Notes: generated by a model not told the origin, from the letters alone. A stretch of 64,000 nucleotides of DNA from Desulfoplanes formicivorans (GCF_001748225.1 NZ_BDFE01000015.1:611437-675436); one strand, 5' to 3'. Counted from the stretch's first letter, positions 48,359 through 58,311 are shown. A program made the numbers and translations.

Positions 48359-49636
48359 TTAATGCTTGAACGAGCGCTGGCCCGTGAAGACCATGGCTAC
48401 CTGGGGCACGGCCTGATTGACGGCCTGGATGACCTCGTGATCGCGGATGGACCCGCCGGGCTGGGCAATGGCCGTGATGCCCTGGGCCAGGGCCACGTCA
48501 ACGCCGTCGCGAAAGGGGAAGAAGCCGTCGGAGACCATGACTGATCCGGGCAATCCGCCCTTGGCCTTGTTTGTACGGGCCATGATGTCCTCAAGGAGCG
48601 TTCGGGCGTTTTCATCCTGGAGGGCCTTTTCCTTGAGCTCGTACAGGGAGCAGCTCTGTTCCTCAAAGGCCAGGTTGTCGGCATACTTGGTATAAGCCTT
48701 GTGGATGGCCAGTTCCACGCATCCCACCCGGTCCTGTTCACCCGTGCCGATGGCCGTGGTCACCCCGTTCTTGGCCATGATCACGGAGTTGGACGTGACC
48801 CCGGCCTCAACAGCCCAGGCAAATACGAGATCGTCGGCTTCTTGCTTGGAAGGACCCCGGGCGATGAAGGTGGAACCGTCTTTGGACGTGGCTTCGGCAG
48901 GCAGGAAATCGTCGGCTGCAAGGATCTTGTTGCGGAAGGAAAACTGGGCAATGATCCCGCCGTCGGTGAGGGACTTGAGGTCCAGAAAGGGAGTGTTCAC
49001 CAGGGTTTCCAGCTTGGCCAGGCCGGGGATTTCCAGGATGCGCAGGTTTTTACGCGATTTGAGGGTGTCCACGGTGCCGGGTTCAAAAGAGGGGGCCGCA
49101 ACCACCTCAAAATATCCCGAGGCAATGATCTCGGCGGCCTTGGCATTGAGGGGCCGGTTGACCACAATGGCCCCGCCAAAGGCGGCAATGCGGTCGGCCC
49201 AGAAGGCCTTGAACAGGGCCGTGTCTATGCCCTCGTCGGACCAGGCCGCGCCACAGGGGTTGTTGTGTTTGAGGATGACGGCAGCGGGTTTGGCGGTGAG
49301 ATACTGGAGGATATTGATGCCGTTGTCCACGTCGGTCAGATTGATCTTGCCGGGATGCTTGCCCGCCTGGATCATCTGTTCTTCGGTCATGCCGGAAACC
49401 AGAGCCTCCCCGCCCTGGCGCAGGGTGACCCCGCCCAGTTGGAGAACGCCCTGTTTGAGTTCGTACAGGGCGGCGGGCTGGTCGGGATTTTCTCCATAGC
49501 GCAGCCCCTGTTCCTGGCCGTTGATGGTCCAGGTTCTCTTGTGAAAGGTCAGGGTGGTCTCTCCCAGGGTTACGGTCATGGTGGGGGGAAAGGGATCGGA
49601 TTGAATGGTCTTGTACATGGTTTTCAAATCGCTCAC
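48359..49636 (-). CDS. purH: AICAR transformylase (stand-alone C-terminal half of PurH)
   Basis: 425 aa, GTG start with AAGGAG upstream. AICAR-transformylase blocks: LRYGENPDQPAALYE, INLTDVDNGINILQYL, AVILKHNNPCGAAW, AFGGAIVVNRPLNAKAAEII, EVVAAPSFEPGTVDTL, VSDGFFPFRDGVDVALAQGITAIAQPGGSIRDHEVI. It formylates AICAR with 10-formyl-THF to give FAICAR for the cyclohydrolase at 14669-15268. Both activities therefore exist but are split over two distant genes, as in other Desulfovibrio relatives. Confidence 0.97.
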   Translation of the reverse strand: MSDLKTMYKTIQSDPFPPTMTVTLGETTLTFHKRTWTINGQEQGLRYGENPDQPAALYELKQGVLQLGGVTLRQGGEALVSGMTEEQMIQAGKHPGKINLTDVDNGINILQYLTAKPAAVILKHNNPCGAAWSDEGIDTALFKAFWADRIAAFGGAIVVNRPLNAKAAEIIASGYFEVVAAPSFEPGTVDTLKSRKNLRILEIPGLAKLETLVNTPFLDLKSLTDGGIIAQFSFRNKILAADDFLPAEATSKDGSTFIARGPSKQEADDLVFAWAVEAGVTSNSVIMAKNGVTTAIGTGEQDRVGCVELAIHKAYTKYADNLAFEEQSCSLYELKEKALQDENARTLLEDIMARTNKAKGGLPGSVMVSDGFFPFRDGVDVALAQGITAIAQPGGSIRDHEVIQAVNQAVPQVAMVFTGQRSFKH

Positions 49637-49811
49637 AAAGGACTCCTTGGATGGGCTTGGAAAAACGGATATTTTCTAACGGATGGGAAACGCTGTGAAG
49701 AACAGGGTTTCTAGCACATGCCAAATCAGGGGGCAAATGGGCCGGACCGCTTGCAATCGGCGCTTCAACTGGTGGTCGCCGGAGGGGTGTTCGGCAACAT
49801 GATGCAGGCTG

Positions 49812-51242
49812 TCAGGTGGAAGAATCGGGTGGTTCATTCCCCTTTTCCTGCCCGGCAAGAAGGGCCAGATGCGCGCCTTCGGGGCGCTCAAGCCTGACTA
49901 GTCCGGTCAGGTAATAATAGTAGTAGCGAATTGAATCCACGTAATCCACGACTTCGATGCCGCGACAATACCCGTGGGCAGCTTCCTGGTAGTATTTGCG
50001 GTAGCTGAGCAGGGGGAAGACTTCCTTGACGTCCCGCCAGGAATGTTTGTTTCTGCCCCGTTGCTCGGCAAGGGTCATGGCGTCGCGCAGGTGTCCCATG
50101 CCCTGGTTGTAGGCGGCCAGGGCAAAAAACAGGGTGTTCCAGGCATCAAGTCCAAGGGGCTGCAGCCGATCCACCAGACTTCGCAGATACCTGACCCCGC
50201 CCTCGATGCTTTGCAGGGGGTCCAGCCGGTTGGAAATGCCCAGTTCAGCCGCTGTGTTCTGACTGATCTGCAGCAATCCGCGCACGCCGGTTTTGCTTGT
50301 GGCCCGGGCATTGAAATGGGATTCCTGATAGATGAGGGCCGTCACCAGCAGGGGATCAAGGTCGTTTTCCCGGGCAACCTGGGCAATGGTCGGGCCATAG
50401 CGGGGCAGCTTGCTGTTCAGAACACCGGCCAGGTGGGAGAGTTCATAAAAATCCGTTGTTTGGGGAAAGAATCCGAAATAGCGCGCCTTGAGCTCCCGGA
50501 AAAAGGACGAATGGGGAAGATCCGCCCACAAGGCCGCAAGTGCCTTGGCCCTGCTGCCGGTTCGGGTATTCCATATCCATCGGGTGGCAATGTGATGGTG
50601 CAGTTCCAGGGAGGTCCTGATCTCCGGGAAAAAGGGCTGCCAGAGCTTGAACGCGGTGGCCCCCACCAGACCGAAGCGAAGTCGTTCTCTGGTCATTGTT
50701 TCCAGCAGGTTATGCATGGTCAGACTTGATGCCCGGCGGTCCATGTCCGGACAACCGAGAACATCGGTCAGGGATGCCAGGGCCGGAAGCATGTGGGGAT
50801 TGCGGGCAACGGGCAGGGAGTAGGCGCAGATGTCCTCGGGATGGAGCAGATCCTGCTTCCATTTGTTGTGGATGAGTACCGGGTGGCTTCCCCGGTAGGC
50901 CGGGCCGGCGGCAAGGTGGTCGCCGTGACTGGCAAGGTCCGGCTCCCCGGTATGGATGAACATGTCGGCGTGCCCGTTTTCCACGGCGTCCAAGCCTGCC
51001 CTGGGCGATTCCACCGGAATCCATTTCGGCACGAGCCGGTGCTTGCGGCAGAAGTGTTCCACCAGTTCCCGGTCGAATCCCGGGCCATACGGGGAAAGCC
51101 GGGAGATGGTCGTCTCGTCGGGCACATAGGCCACCCGAAAACCGTCCGAACGGATTTTCGGCTCGAAAAGTTGGCTGACCAGAAAGGCCTGGATGGCCAC
51201 GAGGACCAGTATGTGCAGGATGGTTGTCAGAGAAGTACGCAT
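49812..51242 (-). CDS. mltF: MltF-like membrane-bound lytic transglycosylase
   Basis: 476 aa, ATG 51242 with AGGAGG. N-terminal anchor SLTTILHILVLVAIQAFLVSQLF. Residues about 30-270 are a periplasmic binding-protein-like domain (GFRVAYVPDETTISRLSPYGPGFDRELVEHFCRKHRLVPKWIP). Residues about 290-440 are the SLT domain: LVTALIYQESHFNARATSKTGVRGLLQISQNTAAELG, with catalytic Glu in YQESHFN, and ALAAYNQGMGHLRDA. It cleaves the glycan strand to 1,6-anhydro ends. The C-terminal tail is hydrophilic. Confidence 0.92.
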   Translation of the reverse strand: MRTSLTTILHILVLVAIQAFLVSQLFEPKIRSDGFRVAYVPDETTISRLSPYGPGFDRELVEHFCRKHRLVPKWIPVESPRAGLDAVENGHADMFIHTGEPDLASHGDHLAAGPAYRGSHPVLIHNKWKQDLLHPEDICAYSLPVARNPHMLPALASLTDVLGCPDMDRRASSLTMHNLLETMTRERLRFGLVGATAFKLWQPFFPEIRTSLELHHHIATRWIWNTRTGSRAKALAALWADLPHSSFFRELKARYFGFFPQTTDFYELSHLAGVLNSKLPRYGPTIAQVARENDLDPLLVTALIYQESHFNARATSKTGVRGLLQISQNTAAELGISNRLDPLQSIEGGVRYLRSLVDRLQPLGLDAWNTLFFALAAYNQGMGHLRDAMTLAEQRGRNKHSWRDVKEVFPLLSYRKYYQEAAHGYCRGIEVVDYVDSIRYYYYYLTGLVRLERPEGAHLALLAGQEKGNEPPDSST

Positions 51243-51296
51243 ACGTTGGAAACCTCCTAGAGAAGGGGGCGGCGTTTGGCAAGGGCGGGGAAACTC

Positions 51297-51338
51297 ATCA
51301 AGTGCGCAAGGCACTTGAGTAGGCAGTGCGCAGGGGGC
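51297..51338 (+). repeat. Heptad array upstream of purA
   Basis: TCAAGTGCGCAAGGCACTTG followed by AGTAGGC, AGTGCGC, AGGGGGC. It lies in the divergent gap between mltF and purA. No array was seen from here to the right end of the window. Confidence 0.75.
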
Positions 51339-51503
51339 AGTGGGGGCTGGAAAAAGTGGCCGGTTTGCTCCACGAGGTGATGGATTGCTGGTGCTTGTGA
51401 AAGGTTTGTCTTGCTCATTGACTTTGCACCGCCGGTTTTTTAAGCAAAGTTGCTATTTGCCGTCCGCATGGGGACTGCGATCATTTTCAAGGAGAAATGG
51501 AAT

Positions 51504-52784
51504 ATGTCGAATACCGTGGTGATGGGAGCGCAATGGGGTGACGAGGGCAAGGGCAAGATCGTCGATCTGCTCACCCGGGAAGCGGACCTCATTGTTCGTT
51601 TTCAGGGAGGGAACAATGCCGGCCACACCCTGGTCGTGGGTGATACAAAATGCATCCTGCATCTCATCCCGTCGGGCATCCTGCATGCCGACAAGATCTG
51701 CTGCATCGGCAACGGGGTGGTCCTTGATCCCGAAGTTTTCTGCAACGAGTTGGACGGATTGGTGAAACACGGCCGAACCATTGGCCCGGATCATCTGATG
51801 ATCAGCAAGAAAACCCATGTGATCATGCCGTACCACAAGATACTGGATGCCGCCAGGGAAGCCCACAAGTCCGGCAAGGACAAGATCGGAACCACCGGCC
51901 GGGGCATAGGACCCTGTTACGAAGACAAAGCCTCGCGCATAGGCATACGGGCCGGAGATTTGGCCGACATGGATCTGTTGCGCACGAAGATTCAAAAGGC
52001 CCTTGTGGAAAAGAACGCCCTGTTCAAGAATCTGTATGGCCTTGAGCCCCTGATGGCCGATGAGGTGCTTGAGCAGATCCGCCCCTTTGCCCAGCGTACG
52101 GCCACGTATCTGGGCGACGTGTCCGCAGCCATTCAGGAAACCGTTTCCAGGGGCCGTTCCATCCTGTTTGAGGGCGCCCAGGGAACCCATCTGGACATAG
52201 ATCACGGCACCTATCCTTTTGTGACCTCATCCAATACGGTTGCCGGCAATGCGGCTGCAGGTGGCGGTTGTGCCTGTAAGGTGCTCGATCGCATCGTGGC
52301 CGTGGTCAAGGCCTATACAACAAGGGTGGGCAGCGGCCCGTTTCCCGTTGAACTCGACGACCACGCCGGAACCTTTCTCCAGGAAAAGGGCGGGGAATTC
52401 GGGGCGACCACGGGTCGACCCCGTCGGTGCGGCTGGCTTGATCTGGTCATCCTTCGGGAATCGGTTCGTCTCAACGGGCCCACGGATATCGCCCTGACCA
52501 AACTGGATGTTCTGGGCGGGCTGGACGAAATCAAGCTGTGCACCTCCTACAGGTACGATGGTCGCGAGATCCTGTACCCCCCCCAGGAAGAAAACAGCCT
52601 GGCCCGGGTCGAACCGGTGTACGAATCCATGCCGGGATGGCACGAGGACATCAGCGGCTGTTCGGATTTCCAGTCCCTGCCCCAGGCGGCCCGGAATTAT
52701 GTCCTTCGGGTGGAGGAACTTTTGGGAGTTCCCATCTCCCTGGTTTCGGTGGGTCCTGACCGGGATCAGACCATCAGACGATAA
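51504..52784 (+). CDS. purA: Adenylosuccinate synthetase
   Basis: 426 aa, ATG 51504 with [23 protein letters not shown] (N-terminal phosphate-binding Gly loop with catalytic Asp), [84 protein letters not shown]. It joins IMP and aspartate with GTP. Length is normal. It forms a transcript with its own terminator. Confidence 0.98.
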   Translation: MSNTVVMGAQWGDEGKGKIVDLLTREADLIVRFQGGNNAGHTLVVGDTKCILHLIPSGILHADKICCIGNGVVLDPEVFCNELDGLVKHGRTIGPDHLMISKKTHVIMPYHKILDAAREAHKSGKDKIGTTGRGIGPCYEDKASRIGIRAGDLADMDLLRTKIQKALVEKNALFKNLYGLEPLMADEVLEQIRPFAQRTATYLGDVSAAIQETVSRGRSILFEGAQGTHLDIDHGTYPFVTSSNTVAGNAAAGGGCACKVLDRIVAVVKAYTTRVGSGPFPVELDDHAGTFLQEKGGEFGATTGRPRRCGWLDLVILRESVRLNGPTDIALTKLDVLGGLDEIKLCTSYRYDGREILYPPQEENSLARVEPVYESMPGWHEDISGCSDFQSLPQAARNYVLRVEELLGVPISLVSVGPDRDQTIRR

Positions 52785-52813
52785 TCCGATTTCGTTTGCA
52801 TGTGATGTTTACC

Positions 52814-52849
52814 AAGAAGACGGCTGATACCTGTATCAGCCGTCTTCTT
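52814..52849 (+). terminator. purA terminator hairpin
   Basis: AAGAAGACGGCTGATAC (52814-52830), CT, and the perfect complement (52833-52849). There is no clean T-run, so efficiency is uncertain. It begins 29 bases after the purA stop. Confidence 0.75.
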
Positions 52850-53131
52850 GTATAATGCAACGGCAGCCTCTGCCCCACCGTTCGATTCAGATTGTCATGG
52901 CAGGTCCGACTTATAATGTCATACCTTTTATGTCGAGTTCGACTGCAGCCAGGAGTGGTAACGGACTTTACCGCAGGTAGGCCGCGCCGACAATTGTCAT
53001 ACATCTCCCTCCCCAAAAGACGTTGCTTCCCATTGTTTTCTTGTGTTACCCCCCTTCTCTGTCATCATTAATTGCGCAGCCATTTGGCCTGCCCTTGTAG
53101 CACTTTGGATGACAACGTGTCGTTGATACGT

Positions 53132-54556
53132 ATGGCAGGCCTGGAAGGTCTGCTGACAGGCATAGCGTATGAACCCTTTTGCAATGGAAATGTGATGCAT
53201 TGTAACGAAGTTCTTGGTTGTCGTACCTCTTCTAGCCCGGGGGAACAGGATGGAGGCGCCAACCTGGGTGACGAGGGAAACATCTTGCTCCGCGTTGTTC
53301 AGCTTTTATCCCGCAATGATCTGCCTTTTGGCGAGAAACTCCAACAAGGATTGTTGATCCTGCTCCAGCGCATGGGCGCCGAAAGGGGATCTATTATGCT
53401 TTTGACCGATGACCAAACGCGGCTTGAAGTCATGGCCTCGTCCAAGCCGTCCCTGGTCGGTCTGGTTCAGGATATTCGGGAGGATACTGTTTCTGGGCAT
53501 GTTCTGGCCACGGGTGAACCTTTATTAATTCGTGACATCTTGGGCGATGAGCGGTTCAAGCCCCGGGGTGTGTCCTACAAGACGACCTCTCTGATATCCG
53601 TGCCCCTGCGTTCAGCCCAAGGGGGGCATGTTCTCGGGGTGGTCAATGTTTCCGACAGGCAGGACGGGATCAGTTTTGATTCGGATGATGCGAACCTGCT
53701 CCAAACCTATGCCGGATGGATATCCCCCCTGTTGGAGAACTGCCGTTTATTCGAGCAGGTTCGACAGGAAAAGGACAGGTACAAGGTGCTTGCCCGGGAA
53801 CTGGAGCACAAGCGCAACGAGCTGCTGGTGTCCACAATGGAACGGGCTGATCTTGTGCAGATGGTGGTGCATGATTTTAAAAGTCCCTTATCCGCCATCA
53901 TTGCCACCTATGATCTGCTTCTCTACATGGGGGTGAATGCAAAACAGCGGCGTATTATTGCCAACGGACTTGAGGGCGCCAAAAACCTGCGTAAGATGAT
54001 CAATGATTTTCTGGAAACCGCCCGGGTTCAGGAACTCCAGAGCGATGTCTTCCGTCTGGCTCCCGTGGATATTTCTCTGGTGATCCAGCAGGAGGTGGAA
54101 CGCATTCAGATTGTTCTCAAACAAAGGAATCTTATTCTCCAGGTCTCGACTGGAAGCAACGTTCTAGTGAGCGGAGATTCTTCCCTGCTGGCCCATCTCT
54201 TTCAAAATCTGCTTTCTAATGCGGTCAAGTATACACCAGCTGGGGGGCAGATCCGGGTTCAACTGGTCCGCGGTAAGGGCCATCGAGGGACAGATCGTCA
54301 GGGGAGTTATGTCAAATTCTGGGTGGAGGATTCGGGCATGGGCGTGCCCGATGTCTCCAAACACCACGTTTTTGAACGGTTTGCCCGGGCGTCCCAGGCC
54401 GTTGATCAGGGCATCCAGGGGGCGGGAGTGGGGCTGTATATGTGCAGGAAGATAGTCCGGCTTCTCGGGGGATCCATTTGGGTCGAGGATTCCGAACTGG
54501 GCGGGGCGAAATTTTGTGTGGAGTTGCCAGCCATTGCAGGATGCGAAAATGATTGA
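53132..54556 (+). CDS. GAF-domain histidine kinase
   Basis: About 474 aa; the start is uncertain (TTG 53072, ATG 53132 or GTG/ATG near 53195 are possible and none has a strong ribosome site). GAF domain at about residues 60-205 (QLLSRNDLPFGEKLQQGLLILLQRMGAERGSIMLLTDD, RDILGDERFKPRGVSYKTTSLISVPLRS). A coiled coil leads into HisKA (VVHDFKSPLSAIIATYDLLL, with the phospho-accepting His) and HATPase (LFQNLLSNAVKYTPAGGQI, EDSGMGVPDVSKHHVFERFARA, GAGVGLYMCRKIVRLLGG). No membrane segment. It overlaps the response-regulator gene by 8 bases and forms a two-component pair. Confidence 0.9.
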   Translation: MAGLEGLLTGIAYEPFCNGNVMHCNEVLGCRTSSSPGEQDGGANLGDEGNILLRVVQLLSRNDLPFGEKLQQGLLILLQRMGAERGSIMLLTDDQTRLEVMASSKPSLVGLVQDIREDTVSGHVLATGEPLLIRDILGDERFKPRGVSYKTTSLISVPLRSAQGGHVLGVVNVSDRQDGISFDSDDANLLQTYAGWISPLLENCRLFEQVRQEKDRYKVLARELEHKRNELLVSTMERADLVQMVVHDFKSPLSAIIATYDLLLYMGVNAKQRRIIANGLEGAKNLRKMINDFLETARVQELQSDVFRLAPVDISLVIQQEVERIQIVLKQRNLILQVSTGSNVLVSGDSSLLAHLFQNLLSNAVKYTPAGGQIRVQLVRGKGHRGTDRQGSYVKFWVEDSGMGVPDVSKHHVFERFARASQAVDQGIQGAGVGLYMCRKIVRLLGGSIWVEDSELGGAKFCVELPAIAGCEND

Positions 54557-55718
54557 TGCCCATGCTCCGATCCTTGTGGTTGACGATGTGGGTCCCTCCC
54601 GGCAGGCAGTGGTCAATGTTCTTGATGTGCTGGGTTTTTCCCACATTCTTGAGGCGGCCAACGGGGCAGAGGCCTGGCAGCTCATGCGTGATGGACAGGA
54701 TCAGCTCGGACTGGTCATTTCCGATTGGAAAATGCCCCGCATGTCAGGCATTGAGCTGCTCAAAAGGGTACGAACCCATGCTTCTTTGTGCGAGATTCCT
54801 TTTTTACTGTTTACTTCCAAGGTCGAACCCGGTGATTTGGCCTTGGCCGCGGATATGGGGGTGAGCGGCTACCTGGTCAAGCCATTGGATATCAGTGTCC
54901 TGCAGCATAAGCTTTACATTTTGAGCCGCGAGGTCTCGACACGGGGAAATACGGCTGTCCTCACGCTTGAAACCCTTGTTCGTGAGGGGCGGCTCCCTGA
55001 AGCCCGGGAGCTTGTGGTTCGGATGATCAGGTCGGCCGGAGAGGAGCCGGACAGTTTTTCCCTTTACGGGCAGGCGTTGCTGGCGCGTCTTGACGGTGAT
55101 CTGGAACGGGCCGGAACGCTGATCGATGCATGCCTACGCCACGCACCCCTCATGGGGCGGGCCTGGCTGTTGCGGGCCAGGATTCTGCATGAGGCAGGAG
55201 ACATGGATCAGGCCCGAAGCAGCGTGGACAAGGCCATGCAGCTCAGTCCGGACAACGTGGAATACGTGCTTTTCCGGGGCAAGCTGGAGCTGGACGATCA
55301 CAATATCCCCCAGTCCCGACTGTTTTTTATGACCGCTCTGAACATGGCCCCGGGGGACGACAAGGTCAGGGAGAAGGTCTGGAGGATGCACATCGAGGCG
55401 GACCAGGTGCATGAGGCCATGCAGGAGTTTGGCCCCTATCTGTGGGCATTTTTGTCTTCGGAAGTCCTGAACGATACGGCCCTGGCCCTGAGAAAAAAGG
55501 GAAAAACAGAGGTTGCGGTCAGGGTGTATCGCGAAGCCCTGCGCAAGGACCCTGCCAACACCCGGTTGCTTTTCAACCTGGCCATGGCCGAGGTGCGTTT
55601 ATCGGATACCAGGAACGCCCTCAAGCATTTGCAACGGGTCGTGGATATGGATCCTGATTTTCATGCCGCTCACAACGTGCTGGACAAGATGAGGTCCAGA
55701 AACAAGAAGCCCCTGTGA
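54549..55718 (+). CDS. Response regulator with C-terminal TPR repeats
   Basis: 389 aa, ATG inside the kinase stop region. Receiver domain at residues 1-125: ILVVDDVGPSRQ (acidic pocket), VISDWKMPRMSGIELL (phospho-Asp), LLFTSK, GVSGYLVKPLD. From about residue 150 the protein is TPR-like (LTLETLVREGRLPEARELVVRMI, GRAWLLRARILHEAGDMDQARSSVDKAMQLSPDN, TRLLFNLAMAEVRLSDTRNALKHLQRVVDMDPDF). No DNA-binding domain, so output is through protein contacts. Confidence 0.92.
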   Translation: MIDAHAPILVVDDVGPSRQAVVNVLDVLGFSHILEAANGAEAWQLMRDGQDQLGLVISDWKMPRMSGIELLKRVRTHASLCEIPFLLFTSKVEPGDLALAADMGVSGYLVKPLDISVLQHKLYILSREVSTRGNTAVLTLETLVREGRLPEARELVVRMIRSAGEEPDSFSLYGQALLARLDGDLERAGTLIDACLRHAPLMGRAWLLRARILHEAGDMDQARSSVDKAMQLSPDNVEYVLFRGKLELDDHNIPQSRLFFMTALNMAPGDDKVREKVWRMHIEADQVHEAMQEFGPYLWAFLSSEVLNDTALALRKKGKTEVAVRVYREALRKDPANTRLLFNLAMAEVRLSDTRNALKHLQRVVDMDPDFHAAHNVLDKMRSRNKKPL

Positions 55719-55925
55719 ATTCTGGCCACGGCAGGCATTGGCAGTCCCTGTCCGTGGTGATTTGTTCCTTCCCCTGCCTGCTGCGTTGCCTTGTTTCCCC
55801 TCCCTTCCCTTTCCTGCTGCATTGCTTCCCAGCGCACTTTTGAGTAGGTACTTGGCTGAAGACTTTCGAAAACCATGTTTTCGGGTACCTGTGTTTGTTT
55901 TTCCTTCAAAGTGTGTCTGCCAATC
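55719..55925. other. Intergenic, C/T-rich direct repeat
   Basis: Between the response regulator and ftsE. It has an imperfect direct repeat (CCTGCTGCGTTGC... and CCTGCTGCATTGC...) in a C/T-rich tract at 55775-55830. No gene or clear promoter was found. Confidence 0.4.
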
Positions 55926-56654
55926 ATGATCCACGTCAAATCCCTTTCCCATTCCTTTGGCTCCCACTGGGCGCTCAAGGACGTTTCCTTTTCCCTGCGT
56001 CAGGGGGAATTCCTGTTTCTTGTGGGCCCTTCGGGCGCGGGCAAGACCACGCTCATGCGTATTTTGCACGGTGCTCTGCCTGTTCAGCGGGGGCGGGTCA
56101 ATGTGGCCGGCATGGATCTGGGCACCTTGCGTGCCAGCCGATTGCACCGCCTGCGCCGCCAGATCGGGGTGGTTTTTCAGGATTTCAAGGTTCTGCCCGG
56201 GCGTACGGTTTTTGACAATGTGGCCCTGCCCCTGCGGGTTCAGGGGCAAAAGGCCCAGGTTGTCCAGCACCGTGTCCGGGCGGTTCTCCGGAGTCTCGAA
56301 CTGGACACCAAGGCCCGCTGCCTGTGCCAGGAGCTTTCCGGAGGCGAGCAGCAGCGGGTGGCCATTGCCCGTTCCGTGGTGGTCAAACCCAAGATTATCC
56401 TGGCCGATGAACCTACCGGCAATCTGGACCCTGATCTGGGCAGGCGGCTCATGAATGTCTTTCACCAGTTCAACCGGCACGGCACAACCATTGTCTTTGC
56501 CACCCACAATCGGGACATCCTGGCCAATACGCCCATGGCGAACATCCTGTACCTGCGCGACGGAGCGCCTGTTGCCCTGGAAAGCCCGTCGGGCCAGGGA
56601 CTTCGCCGGGAGCTTTGGGCCAGACGAACCACAGGCAGTTGCGAGGAGGGATGA
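55926..56654 (+). CDS. ftsE: Cell-division ATP-binding protein FtsE
   Basis: 242 aa, ATG 55926. Walker [18 protein letters not shown]-loop [24 protein letters not shown], signature [16 protein letters not shown], Walker [17 protein letters not shown]-loop FATHNRD. FtsEX activates septal peptidoglycan hydrolases. The gene overlaps closely with ftsX (1-base gap). Confidence 0.96.
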   Translation: MIHVKSLSHSFGSHWALKDVSFSLRQGEFLFLVGPSGAGKTTLMRILHGALPVQRGRVNVAGMDLGTLRASRLHRLRRQIGVVFQDFKVLPGRTVFDNVALPLRVQGQKAQVVQHRVRAVLRSLELDTKARCLCQELSGGEQQRVAIARSVVVKPKIILADEPTGNLDPDLGRRLMNVFHQFNRHGTTIVFATHNRDILANTPMANILYLRDGAPVALESPSGQGLRRELWARRTTGSCEEG

Positions 56655-56655
56655 G

Positions 56656-57531
56656 GTGATCGCATTGGGGGGATTGTTCACCCAGGGAATCAGGGATATT
56701 TTCCGCACACCGTGGGCCTTGTGTCTGACGGTGGCCGCCGTTGGTCTGGTTGCGTTTTTGGCGGGCATGTTTCTCATGCTGGTCAACACCATCGAAGATC
56801 AGATTGTGCGACGGCAGGCCGAGGTGCAGTTCCAGGTCTACTGGCAGCAGGGGGCCGATCTCGAGCGGGTCAGGGCAGCATGGCAATCCATGGAACAACT
56901 TCCCGATCTGGTGGGGACCACGACCTTTACCCCGGATGGAGGACTGGACGTTCTGGCCCAGGCCTTTGCCGACCAGGTTGATCTGACGGGATTCAAGCAG
57001 GCCAGCCCGTTGCCGGCGACGGCCCTGCTGACCTTTACCCTGCCCTCCAGGGATCAGAATCAATGGGTCCAATCCATGCTTGCCAGACTGCAATCCCTGC
57101 CCCTTGTGGCCTCGGTCCACTACAATCCGCTCAGGATCGATGTTGTCCATTCCTGGATGCGGGTGAGCCATGCCATGTTCTGGCCGGTCATCTGTTTTCT
57201 GATTCTGGTGGTGGGGCTGGTGGTGGGCAACACCATCAAGCTGGCTCTTTTCCAGAGGCAAGACGAGATCGAGATTCTTCGCCTGGTGGGGGCCAGTCGC
57301 TTGTACATCCGGCTTCCCCTTGTGGTGGGCGGGGCGGTTCAGGGACTTCTGGGAGGCCTTTTGGCCCTGGGCCTGCTGGGCCTTGTTCACCTGGGGCTGC
57401 AGGACATGCTGTATTTTCCGCCTTTGTGGATCGAAGTGCCCTTTTTGTCCGTACAGGAGATTCTGGGCATGCTCGGGATGCTCATGGGCGTGGGGATTGT
57501 CAGCAGTTTTGTGGCCGTGAAGGAAGGGTGA
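56656..57531 (+). CDS. ftsX: Cell-division permease-like protein FtsX
   Basis: 291 aa, GTG 56656 with AGGAGGG upstream. N-terminal helix (WALCLTVAAVGLVAFLAGMFLMLV), periplasmic domain about residues 45-165, then three membrane segments (FWPVICFLILVVGLVVGNTIKLALF, with the QRQDEIEILRLVGASRLYIRLPLVVGGAVQGLLGGLLALGLLGLV motif of FtsX). It transmits FtsE ATPase state to periplasmic hydrolases. The stop touches the stop of the convergent racemase-like gene with no gap. Confidence 0.95.
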   Translation: MIALGGLFTQGIRDIFRTPWALCLTVAAVGLVAFLAGMFLMLVNTIEDQIVRRQAEVQFQVYWQQGADLERVRAAWQSMEQLPDLVGTTTFTPDGGLDVLAQAFADQVDLTGFKQASPLPATALLTFTLPSRDQNQWVQSMLARLQSLPLVASVHYNPLRIDVVHSWMRVSHAMFWPVICFLILVVGLVVGNTIKLALFQRQDEIEILRLVGASRLYIRLPLVVGGAVQGLLGGLLALGLLGLVHLGLQDMLYFPPLWIEVPFLSVQEILGMLGMLMGVGIVSSFVAVKEG

Positions 57532-58179
57532 TCATGTCAGGGAGGCCTTGACCATTTCGGCCATGATGGTGCCCGTGTCCATGACCGGCAAGGGGGTGAT
57601 GGCCCGGATATGGTCAAAAATCTTCGTGAGGTGGGTGCATCCCAGAACAATGGCTTCAAGGTTTTGCTGCCGGGTCAGGGCAAGCAGGTGGTTCAGGGGA
57701 TAGTCGGCCATGACCTGACGGGCCTCCTGGTGTTCAATGCGTTTGATCAGGTCAAGGCTGGAAAATCCGGTGATCTCCATGTGCGCGTTTCGGGCCAGGA
57801 GCAGGGCCTCGATCGTCCCCAGGGTATGGGCGTTGGCCGTCATGAGCAGGATCCGTTGCCACTGGTCCGGCATGTTCTGGTAGACATCAAGGGGAGTGAT
57901 AATGGGCAGGGAGGTTTGCTGTCTGAGCTGGTCCATATTGATGCTGGAGGCCAGGGAGTTGCAAAAGACCATGACACCTTGAAAGCCCCTGTGTTCCAGC
58001 CGGTTAACAGCCTCTTCCATGGTTTGTTGCAGGCCGTTGGTGTTTGTGTACTGGAGGAGGTTCTGTTCTTCCGGCGTCCTGGCCATGGGTATGGGATGAC
58101 AAAGAATTCCGGAGCGCTCCAGCAGGGAACAGCCCAGGGCCGTGTCAAACCGGGTTCCGGCAATAACGGCGATTTTCAC
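57532..58179 (-). CDS. Aspartate/glutamate racemase-family protein
   Basis: 215 aa, GTG 58179 with AAGGAG upstream. Both family cysteines are present: VMVFCNSLASSINMDQL (first) and EAIVLGCTHLTKIFDHI (second). KIAVIAGTRFDTALGC marks the N-terminus, PVMDTGTIMAEMV the C-terminus. It would interconvert D and L amino acids without PLP, or act on a related substrate; hydantoin racemase or arylmalonate decarboxylase-type enzymes share the fold. Glutamate racemase MurI is usually longer, so the substrate is unsettled. Confidence 0.8.
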   Translation of the reverse strand: MKIAVIAGTRFDTALGCSLLERSGILCHPIPMARTPEEQNLLQYTNTNGLQQTMEEAVNRLEHRGFQGVMVFCNSLASSINMDQLRQQTSLPIITPLDVYQNMPDQWQRILLMTANAHTLGTIEALLLARNAHMEITGFSSLDLIKRIEHQEARQVMADYPLNHLLALTRQQNLEAIVLGCTHLTKIFDHIRAITPLPVMDTGTIMAEMVKASLT

Positions 58180-58311
58180 GAATACAGCTCCTTGGCATGG
58201 GTGGGGTGTTGTAGTACATTCTTGGCCAATGCACATTGGTAATACCTGTGTTTTACAGTGGCCAATTACCGTAAAACCTTTCCTGTCCGCAACATAAAAG
58301 CATGGGAAATC

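Noticed and set aside
22790-51338. Heptad arrays as CRISPR repeats
   Set aside because: Units are 7 bases, degenerate and contiguous, without spacers of constant length, and no cas genes are present.
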